A stretch of 64,000 nt of DNA, taken from positions 9,486,001-9,550,000 of the forward strand of contig OY992838.1 of assembly GCA_963921425.1 (NCBI GenBank), in the 5' to 3' direction. The notes under the pieces were generated by a model. That model made no database searches, had not been told where the DNA came from, and was given only the letters and a program-made list of their open reading frames with translations. The DNA comes from Dryas octopetala. Its lineage: Eukaryota; Streptophyta; Magnoliopsida; Rosales; Rosaceae. The position numbers and the translations under genes were made by a program. Below, in pieces: positions 39,701 through 49,250 of this stretch (its first letter is position 1; each line of letters begins with the position of its first letter).

Positions 39701-41219
39701 CAATGCAAAGATCAAGATTGAGGTGTTGTTTCTAATATGATTGGTCCAACTCTAGTTTCTTGTGGATTAACCAATTGGTAAATGTGCTTTTTAGGACCTG
39801 AATAAAAAAGGACAGGACTTCCTTTTTGGCATAGAACACAAAAAACAGAGCTTGACTGACACCAAACATCCATAGACATTGCATTGCAAGGAGACACATC
39901 TAAAGAATACTTGATCAATTTGAATAGATTATCTCTGTTGTGTTTGTTTAAATTGAGAATGTTAAACTTGGCAAATTTATCAGGAGGTGATTTAGGTTCT
40001 ATGGATTCTATTTGTCAAAAGTCTAGCACAAGAGTGGTGGGATGAATTGGACTCACTATTATGGACTCACTTATTCTACTGATAGCTATGGGATAAAATA
40101 TAAACAAGGCTGAATCTAACCCTGGGCAAAATTACTGTTGTCCCAAACCAGGACATAAAAAGGTTGATTATATGCTTTCTGTAGGACCTACACTTTTTTT
40201 GTTGAAAAGACTGAACTTGTTCTGTCCGTTATTCTGTTAATCTCTTGCAGTTTATTTTTGATGCCGCTGCAAGATTTTGTGTTGAGATTGCTACTCAACG
40301 CCATGGATGTTGTGTACTACAAAAATGCATTGCACATGCCATTGGGAGACATCGAGATAAGCTGATCACTGAAATTTCCAGAAATGGGCTTCTCCTATCC
40401 CAAGATCCTTATGGGTAACCATTTACAAGTGTCTTTTAAACATACTTAATTTCTTTTCCTTGCTGACCATAAATCCTTAATATGATATGGTAATCCATAA
40501 TAGTTATATGGATATGTACTTTTTTTTTTTTTTTTTTCTTTCTTGAGGAACTAAAATTGTTTCCCACCAGAAATTCTTTTGATCCACTTTAGCTGCAAAA
40601 CATAAGCCTAGACCAGGAACTAAATGAACACAAGGCTGATTATATATTGATATTTCATGCTTACAGTGACATGATTGTTAAAGTTTATAAGAATCTATAG
40701 GTTACGTTACAAAGCCATTGGGCTACTTCTATTCTTTTTTATTTTATTTTCCCAAGTTCAATATTCAATTTCTTATGTTACAATTCACTATATATCAGTC
40801 CAAAATCTCTCTACATGAGTAATGATTTAATCCTGCAAATGCCATTGAATAATTCATTCCATATCTTTTATTGTGTGGGACAATTTTATTTGGCTTTCCA
40901 ACTGAAGTGTGGTTTTATTTTGGTTTGATTTGGTACACAGAAATTATGTTGTTCAGTATGTCATAGAGCTGAAGATCCCATCTGCGATGGCCAGATTGAT
41001 TTCTCAGTTAAAAGGACACTTTGTACACCTCTCCATGCAGAAATGTAGTAGTCATGTGGTTGAAAAATGCCTTAAGTATTTTGAAGAGAGCCGACCAAGA
41101 ATCATCCATGAATTGCTCTCAGTTTCTCACTTTGAACAGTTGCTGCAAGACCCTTATGCTAACTATGTCATTCAATCTGCTCTTGCAGTTACCAAGGTAC
41201 ATCTCTCAAAGTGATTTAT

Positions 41220-41308
<89 letters not shown>

Positions 41309-41442
41309 TCATGTCCTAATCCTTTTTCTTCATGCAGGGCCCTCTTCATGCTTCTCTGGTTGAAGCAGTCAGGCCTCATACAATCTTACGCACCAGCCCA
41401 TACTGCAAGAGGATTTTCTCACGGGACCTCCTGAAGAAATGA
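36786..41442 (+). CDS. Pumilio/PUF RNA-binding protein (APUM7/8-like)
   Basis: Five exons: 36786-38329, 38430-38592, 40251-40414, 40941-41196 and 41338-41442, with GT-AG introns and consistent phases, giving 743 residues from ATG at 36786 (a second ATG follows at 36789). The frame is open further upstream but has no earlier ATG. The N-terminal 410 residues are low-complexity. Eight PUF repeats follow from about residue 413; their RNA-contact triplets are CR-Q, NY-Q, TR-Q, NH-Q, CC-Q, NY-Q, SH-E and NY-Q. Under the published PUF code these predict recognition of UGUAUAUA. PUF proteins bind 3' UTRs and control mRNA stability or translation. The order of genes agrees with Arabidopsis APUM7 (At1g78160). 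Intron 4 is mostly a CT microsatellite. Confidence 0.93.
41222..41308. repeat. (CT)n microsatellite filling the last Pumilio intron
   Basis: About 40 CT units, with one interruption near the end, within a 141-base intron (41197-41337). The tract begins about 25 bases after the 5' splice site and ends about 30 bases before the 3' splice site, contributing a very long polypyrimidine tract. Confidence 0.95.
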
Positions 41443-42612
41443 TGTGTGTTTTAGCCTATATAGAGAAGTGTTGTTGTCCTCTATGTTCATTACTAATAAC
41501 TGCTCTATCTTGGTCCTCTAGCTAAGATATGGAATGTCTGTGAAAATTTTGTTACTGATCCCCAGGTGAAGTGTGCAATTTTGGCTTAATGAATGGCATT
41601 AAGAAGTCTGAAGGAGTTAACACAGAATTTTGCTTCCAGTTACTTATGATGCAGTTGCTTCTTGTAATATTCTGTTGTTTTTGTGTCTTCATCTGATGTC
41701 TTGTGTCTTTATCTGAACTTATGATGTATGATATTCATCTGTCAGTATAGGGAATTTCTGATTCATGTTTTGTAAATTTGATGTCCGGATTTCTTTCTTG
41801 AAGTTGAGATTGTTTATATAGAGCCAATCGGCTTTTTTGTGTTATATATAGTGCCTGTTGCTCCCCTTGTGTGTAGTCGTGGGGGAATTGCATAGTTGCA
41901 CCTTTCCAGGTACAAGCACTTTGTACCATATGTACAAGTTACAACCTATCATGTTAATAAAACCTCCCTTTTTCCCTTTAACCTTTGTACAAAAGAAAAA
42001 AAAGAAAAAGAAACCTGAAGGCCTATATATGTGAGTAAAATGAAATCGGCAGAAAAAAATAAAGGGCACTACCGCACTACCACCTCCCATGTTTAGAATG
42101 TAAAATCCCATGGGTATTTGAAGCTTTGCATCACAATATAGAGAACCCCATCACTCATCACTCATTGCACATAGACACTCTCTTTCCAAAACCCACTATC
42201 TACCAACAAAAAGTGAAGCAAGAGAAAAGTTCGTAGCAAAGACCGTCAATATCATAAATCTGTCTTTTTCCAATATTGACACATACCTTTAATCTCAAAT
42301 ATGTGTGACTTGAAATTTTTCAATTTACTGATGATCGTTATGAAATAACACAGAACAGAAGCTAGCCAGGGACTGCTGTCTAATATACAAGAGTAGAAAA
42401 AGATGGAAAACCCCTCTACTCTAACAAGTAACAACTTCAAGTTTATTGAAGGCAACTATTTATTTCATAATATAAATATTTTATATCAGATTGCCGCAGA
42501 TAGTTTTACTTGAATAGGCATAACTATTGGGCATAAAGAAACCAAACATAACCAAAAACAGATATCAAATCTATTGCATCCACAAGAAGTACAACTCTTA
42601 GACCAGAACAGT

Positions 42613-43569
42613 TCAAGCACTCTCATGTTCAACCAGGGTCAAAAGCATTTTCTCATAATCTCCATTTGTGTCTTTTTTAATGGCCTGATCCAGATTGACA
42701 CTATTCCTTTTGTGGTACTCTTCCTTTATAACCTTCATGTCAACCTCAGCCCTCGTACAGATGACTCTGGTGAGAGCTCCTTCATCCGTTCCTAGTTTGT
42801 TGATTGCCAGACGAAGAGCCTTCTCAAAATACTTCTCAGGGCGAATTAAGCACTTAATTGTGGCCCTTAGTATTGCAAGGTACTCATCCTTGGGGCCAGC
42901 TTTCAAGTCCTGTACATAGAAATTAACACTCATCAAATCCAAACCTCTTGAAATATAAGAAAAGAGGTATGCAATGCATTACACTAACAAAAACAAAATT
43001 TTAAGAAATTAGAGTAAGCTTTTAAAGGTTGGGTTTCTTTTCTTATTTTCTTCCTATCAATTTTCCTTCTAAAAAGGCCTAGATGAATTTTTACAACAAC
43101 AATGATGAGAAATGAAAGGTCATCATCTTGGTCAACCATTCATGATTCTGTTAATACTAACTATACAAATTTAGCATGTTTTCCTTATTCCCAGTCCTTA
43201 TCTTGAAGCAGAAAACCTATGTTCTTTATAAGAAAAGTCTAGCCTTCCGAACTACAAAGGCATTTTGCAAAGCTGATAACAGAATCATGTAAAGAGCACG
43301 AAAAGAAATCTGAGGATACCAGGCCAAAAATAGTTATATAAAACTCACTTGCATACCTTATTGATATCATTCCCAAATTCATTTTTGTAGTGATTGAGAG
43401 TTGCATTGATCTGCACTTTGCTCCGTGTAGCCAAAATCCTGATAATATCCTCATGATTGTAGGCCTTGTCCGAGATCTTTTCATGGAGTATCTTAGCCTC
43501 TGATTTTGCCAGAGTCATGTTCACCTAATCTCCCTCATATCTATATGCGCTAACAAGAGGTGCCAAAAG
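42613..43569 (-). pseudogene. Annexin D1-like pseudogene A (exons 4-5 only)
   Basis: Only the last two exons remain: 43357-43569 and 42613-42909, matching annexin copy B almost base for base. Exons 1-3 are missing. At about 44056 the sequence jumps to what in unit B lies about 1.87 kb further on (52577), so a single deletion removed them together with the promoter. Exon 4 also carries an in-frame TAG (43525-43527) where annexin D1 proteins have Glu (YEGD-stop-VNMTLAK). Exon 5 encodes the final annexin repeat with [10 protein letters not shown] and ends VEHESA. Not functional as an annexin. Confidence 0.9.
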
Positions 43570-44345
43570 CTGGGAATTGAGAGCAAAGTTAGGCAGTAAT
43601 TCTCTATTTGGTGCAAGGAGAAAAAACTTCTTAAATGAAATAAAACTTTGATATGGTAAGTCCATAACAAAATTAACTTGCCCAGAAGAAATTAACTTTG
43701 ATATAAAATTAAAAAATTTGAAAAAAAGAAGGCATATCAATGGATGACTATATCCAGTGCCTTTGGTTGAGACTGGGCTAATCCTGTTCCATTGCCACCA
43801 GCCATTATATGATTGATCATTTTCACCCACACGTCTGTGGGAAGCTTAGAAACGGTTTAGGAATTACAGATATGTTATAACCTGTCTTGAAAGTCTATTT
43901 TCCTTTAATTTGAAGAAAGCATTTTCATGAATTCGAATGTGAAAAACATCCCTCATCATTTACTGCACCTGTGCAAACAAATCGTTGCTAAAACGATCAA
44001 AGTATGAATGTTGTACAGCCTTCTTGGAGTGGGAAAAGACTGCATAGAATTGCAAAAGTTAGTACTGATTTTGAGCCTTGTGGGGTCTTTTCTTTTCTTA
44101 GCAGTTGGGGTGGCGTACAAACTCAAATTCGTCTTATGTGTCGTTGCATAGCCTGCATTTGTCTTGTAGCTAGTCGTTGCATATAACATATAGGCATATG
44201 AGAATGCATTGTATATGAAATATATCAAACCATTATACGTGCAAGTACATGAAATAGATTACAATAAGGTAAAATCGAAGAAGAATCTTTCATCTAAAAG
44301 CACACACAAAGTGAAATATGTATAAGAAAGAAGCACGTACATTCC

Positions 44346-47171
44346 TCAAGTAGTCAAACCATGGAGAGCAAGCAATTCACCACATGTTATCATAAGCAAT
44401 GGCTTTGACAAATGTAGCCTTTGAGCTGAGAGGTGTTGAGAAACTTGTTTCATTGTTGGACGGGATTGCGGATTGGCATTCAAGCAGCCAAATGCTGTCT
44501 TCACAAGAGAGAATACTTCCACTGCTTCTTGATGTGTAGGTGGGGAAATGCGTTGGTCCAAAATCTCCACAATTGGCATTTGGTTGGCTGGTAATGAAGA
44601 TGAAGACGTTGACGAGGATGATGATGATGAGGATCCTGATGATAAAGATGAGAGAAGATCTCCTAGATGCCTTCCTAAAATTATTTCCAGTGTTACAACT
44701 CCAAAGCTATACACATCGCATTTCTCAGTCACTTTCATTGTATACGCAAGCTCTGCTTAGAGAAAAAGCACAAAAAAATTAATTGTATCATGCTATTAGA
44801 GGTGTAATAAGTTTATCCTTAATTAACCTCATACTAACCATAAAAAAAATAATTGACCTAAAAAGAAAAGTATAAAATGCATTAAATATATAATAAAAAA
44901 AAACATAAAACTACAATATTACCTGGTGCCACATATCCATATGTGCCTGCAAGGGTAGTCCAATTACTTGAGTCTGGGTTTAAGAACTTAGCAGTGCCAA
45001 AGTCTGCAACACAGCCCTCATATTCAGAATCCACCAAAATGTTCTTGCTTGATATGTCTCGATGCACAATTGGTGGCAAGCAATCGTGGTGCATGTAGCA
45101 CAAGGCATGAGCTACACCTTTAACAATATTCACTCTTTTACTCCACCCCAATTCTTTAGCTTCATCATCTTTGCTCAACATTGTGGCCAAGCTACCCCTT
45201 TCTAGATACTCATATACCAAAAATGAGTGCTGTTTATAGGAACAAAAACCATAAAGCTTCACAATGTTTCGGTGTCGTATCTCAGTTAGTGCCCTTATTT
45301 CATTCAAGAACTCCTTTTGAAAATTCTTTTCACCATTACATAGCAGGTGGAGTTTCTTCACAGCAACTATGTTGGCAGATGACAAATTTGCTCTGAAGAC
45401 GCTTCCATGTCCTCCCTTCCCGATGCAATATTTCGAATCAAAATCCTCGGTTGCCCTTATGATTTCCTCATACATCATTTTTCCATCAAAGTTTAATATT
45501 GAAAAAGAAACCTCTTCAGGCATGATGTTTTGTTCGAGATGCTGATGCTTTTTTTTTTCTTGCTAGTACAAAGACAAATGTAAATATAGAAGAAAGAAGT
45601 AAAATTGCTACCACAAGAGAAAATGTGATTACAAATATGAGCTTGTGGTACTTCTTTTCCTTTTTTGGGCTATGTTTGCAAGGTTGCAAAGCTCCAACAT
45701 TGCCGCACAATCCTTTGTTCCCTTGTAAAGCTTCTGGGGGAGCATTTTGAAATGCGCTGATGTTGGGAAGGGGACCTTCCAAGTCATTGTAGGATATGTC
45801 AAAATACAACAAGCCATGCATACTTCTAAAACTTGTGGGAATGAAACCAGAAAGATTATTGTGGGAAAGATTCAGCTTCACCAAACTCTCCAAATTACTC
45901 ATTGCTGATGGTATCTTACCTCCAAGCGAGTTGGCACTTAAATCAAGTTGGGTCAAGTGAACTAACTCCCCCAATTGATCTGGAATTCCTTGATTGAACT
46001 GGTTGTTGCTCAAATTCAAGTAGAATAATTTGACAAAGTCACCCAGAATGCTAGGGATTGAATCATTGAATTTGTTTGTGGACAAGTCGAGATATTCAAG
46101 ATTAGTCAGTGATCCAAATTCTGAGGGTACATGACCAAACAGTTGATTGCCACCCAACATCAGCCTCTCTAAAAAAGTCAATCTTCCAAATTCCTTTGGG
46201 ATCATCCCAACTAAATGATTTGAAGAAAGATTGAGTTCATGAATTTGGATTGCGTTGCCAATCTCAGGTGGTATACTACCAGTAAGGTTGTTTCCCCCAA
46301 TTCGTAAGGTTGTTAAATGTGGGCATTGTCCCCAGTTGTGTGAGATTTCACCATAGAAGTTATTGTCACTAAGCTCTATAAAATGAAGATTTGGATAGAC
46401 ACCAAAATCTTCAGATATATTGCCTGTCAATTGGTTTCCATTAAGACGCAATCTGAATAAGGTCTTGCAGGTTTTGAAGCTTTTGGGGATTGGACCAATC
46501 AAATGGTTGTTGTCTACTGTAAAGTTTGTGAGTTGTCTACCTTGGCAAAGGTTTTGGGGCAAATAACCAACTAATCGATTATAAGACAAGTATAACTTGG
46601 TTAGCTTTTTCAAGTTTCCAAAATTTGGAGGGATAGGCCCTGTTAAATTGTTTTCGCACAACTCTAGATTTACCAACGACTGCAAGTTCCCTATCTCTTT
46701 AGGAATAGTGCCAGACAACTGATTGTGAGAGAGATCAAGATAAATGAGTTTTGAGAGGGAACTGATCTGAGGTGGGATGAGATCAAAGAGTTGATTGCTT
46801 CTGAGGTCAAGATGTTCAAGATTAGGGAAGGACAGCAAAGAAAATGCATGTAGCGTACCTTGTAAACCAGAGTTGGTAAGGCTTATTCTGGTGACACTTC
46901 CAGCAGCGTCGCATGAAATACCAGCCCAAATGCATGGGCTTGCATTTGGTTTATGATTGGTGGTAGAATTGGTGGCATTGTTACTGGGAAGGTAAGTCCA
47001 TGAGGTGAGATTATTGAACTGGGTTTGATTTTGAAAGCTGGCTTTCCATTTGAGAAGAGCCTCTGCTTCAGTTGGAGCAGCAGAAGCAAAAGCAAAGTTT
47101 GATGATGAAATCAGCTCAACATACAAGATAAGGCAAAATGCTACAGAGCATGATACTTTTGAAGATGTCAT
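44346..47171 (-). pseudogene. MIK2-like LRR receptor kinase A, frameshifted
   Basis: Exon 1 is 44923-47171 and exon 2 is 44346-44752. The signal peptide, CIWAGISC cap, leucine-rich repeats and membrane helix are intact. Just after the helix a run of ten T's (45549-45558, plus strand) replaces the nine in copy B. The frame then shifts into [14 protein letters not shown] and a stop, cutting off the kinase. The kinase frame downstream is otherwise complete ([25 protein letters not shown]). Compared with copy B, four whole leucine-rich repeats (24 + 71 residues) are missing in frame. Unless the extra T is an assembly error, it would make a secreted or membrane-anchored LRR protein without a kinase. 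Confidence 0.85.
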
Positions 47172-48420
47172 GGTTTTTCTTTTTGGTGTATATAATGTTT
47201 ATACTGCCAATTGCCTGGTTCTTCTGGGACTTATTTATAGTGCCAATTGCCTTGAGTTAGCTATAATTATTCTACGTGCCCTGTTTATGTCTATAATAAA
47301 TTCATAAGTCTTCAGGGTTTAGATTTGAAAGTCTTTCCAGTATCTTCTTCCAAGTTAATTTCTTGATTAGGATGTATTAAAAGTTTTTGTGGCTATAAAA
47401 TGAGGGTGTGCATTGGTTTAATTGATGCAAGAATTGACAACATAGACATTTGCACATGCATGACTATGAATGCATTCGCAAGTGGAGGTTGAGGGGAACC
47501 TTGTCATATACGTTCACTGTTACTAATTTTTCAACAATTTACATTCTAAGCATTCATGACAATCTGTTCAAGACTTTTATCGAACAAAACATGGTTAAAG
47601 TAAGTTCAACCTTCAATGAGGCAAAACTCCCACTTTACGCACACAAACAAAGAAAACTATAATCAACGAAAAGGAGACCGAAAACGAGGAATATAATCAA
47701 CGATGGATAACTGCAACTCCACGCAGGATCACAAAGCAAGCTTTTTTTATGCTCTGCACGTCGTCCTTACGTTTTACAAGTGGGGCTTGTGGATGTTCAC
47801 TGTTCCTAATTAATCAACAAGTCACATCCTAAGCATCCATGAAAATCTTTACGCTCTTAGCGAGAAAAAAGAAGAAGATTATAATTCAAGAATTTTATCG
47901 AACAAGACATAGTTAAAGTTCAATTTTCAATGAGGCAAAAATCTCACATTATACAAAAAAAGAAACAGAAAAAAAAAACACATAATGGAATTAGATCGAG
48001 TAGAAGATGTTGAATCTTGCCTAATAAGTTGGTAAGTCTTCCAGGGTTCAGAAGTCTTTCCAATATATATTTCTTAAATTTCTTTGGAAAGACTTGGGTC
48101 GTGGGGAATTCCTTGGAGTTTTTCATACACTTGGGTCAAAGACTTTGTCTGTCATCTTTAAAGTCTAAGAACAGCTCATCCACTTGAGTAGAAAAAGATC
48201 AAGAACAGAAGAAGAGTGACATGCACGGCACGCATGTATCAAGAGGGGAATTGCAAAGAGTGAAAATTCATGCAATATAAGAAAATAAGCCAGAGAGCAT
48301 ATTTTATCAGAATAAGTTGAAGATGTCATGGTTTTTGTTTGTGATGGGTTCCCCCATCTTGCTACTGACCTAAAGCTCAAATTAACAATACAAAAGTAAA
48401 ATATATTTTCTCTCATACTG
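47172..48420. other. Spacer upstream of kinase A with older duplicated segments
   Basis: This is the promoter side of kinase A. Two parts resemble each other (about 47505-47640 and 47795-47960, sharing TTATCGAACAA and TCAATGAGGCAAAA phrases). At about 48309-48335 a short stretch matches the kinase start region (minus strand ATGACATCTTCAACTTAT). This suggests an earlier duplication within the unit. No gene is seen. Confidence 0.6.
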
Positions 48421-48750
48421 ATTATATAGAGCCAATCGGCTTTTTTGTGTTATATATAGCGCCTGTTGCTCCCCTTGTGTGTAGTCGTGCAGGGGGAATT
48501 GCATAGTTGCACCTTTCAGGTACAAGCACTTTGTACCATGTACAAGTTACAACCCAGCATGTTAATAAAACCTCCCTTTTTCCCTTTAACCTTTGTACAA
48601 AACTAAAAAAGAAAGAAAGCAAAAGGCCTATATATGTGAGTAAAATGAAATCAGCAGAAAAAAAGGGCACCACCGCACTACCACCTCCCATGTTTAGAAT
48701 ATAAAATCCCATGGGTATTTGAAGCTTTGCATCACAATATAGAAAACCCC

Positions 48751-48802
48751 ATCACTCTTCACTCATCACTCATCACTCATCACTCATCACTCATCACTCA
48801 TT
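48751..48802. repeat. 7-bp minisatellite (ACTCATC)n, expanded in unit B
   Basis: Seven-base units CACTCAT repeat about six or seven times here. The matching position in unit A (about 42150-42165) has only two. It lies downstream of the annexin stop codon. Confidence 0.9.
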
Positions 48803-49250
48803 GCACATAGACACTCTCTTTCCAAAACCCAATATCTACCAACAAAAAGTGAAGCAAGAGAAAAGTTCGTAGCAAAGACCGTCAATATCATAAATCTGTC
48901 TTTTTCCAATATTGACACATACCTTTAATCTCAAATATGTGAATGACTTGAAATTTTTCAATTTACTGATGATCGTTATGAAATAACACAGAACATAAGC
49001 TAGCCAGGGACTGCTGTCTAATATACAAGAGTAGAAAAAGATGGAAAACCCCTCTACTCTAACAAGTAACAACTTCAAGTTTACTGAAGGCAACTATTTA
49101 TTTCATAATATAAATATTTTATATCAGATTGCCGCAGATAGTTTTACTTGAATAGGCATAACTATTGGGCATAAAGAAACCAAACATAACCAAAAACAGA
49201 TATCAAATCTATTGCATCCACAAGAAGTACAACTCTTAGACCAGAACAGT

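Larger units (their letters stand above)
41814..48420. repeat. Tandem duplication, unit A (annexin relic + LRR kinase)
   Basis: The start TTATATAGAGCCAATCGGC is shared with 48422 onward, and the end TTTTCTCTCATACTGATTA is shared with about 59341. Unit A is shorter than unit B because of four differences: loss of about 1.87 kb that held annexin exons 1-3, loss of four leucine-rich repeats, absence of the transposon in the kinase intron, and about 1.2 kb less spacer. In annexin exon 5 I count 5 differences in 297 bases between units; exon 4 (213 bases) appears identical. Confidence 0.92.

Noticed and set aside
48751..48802. CRISPR-like array
   Set aside because: Direct 7-base tandem units without spacers; a minisatellite in a plant genome.
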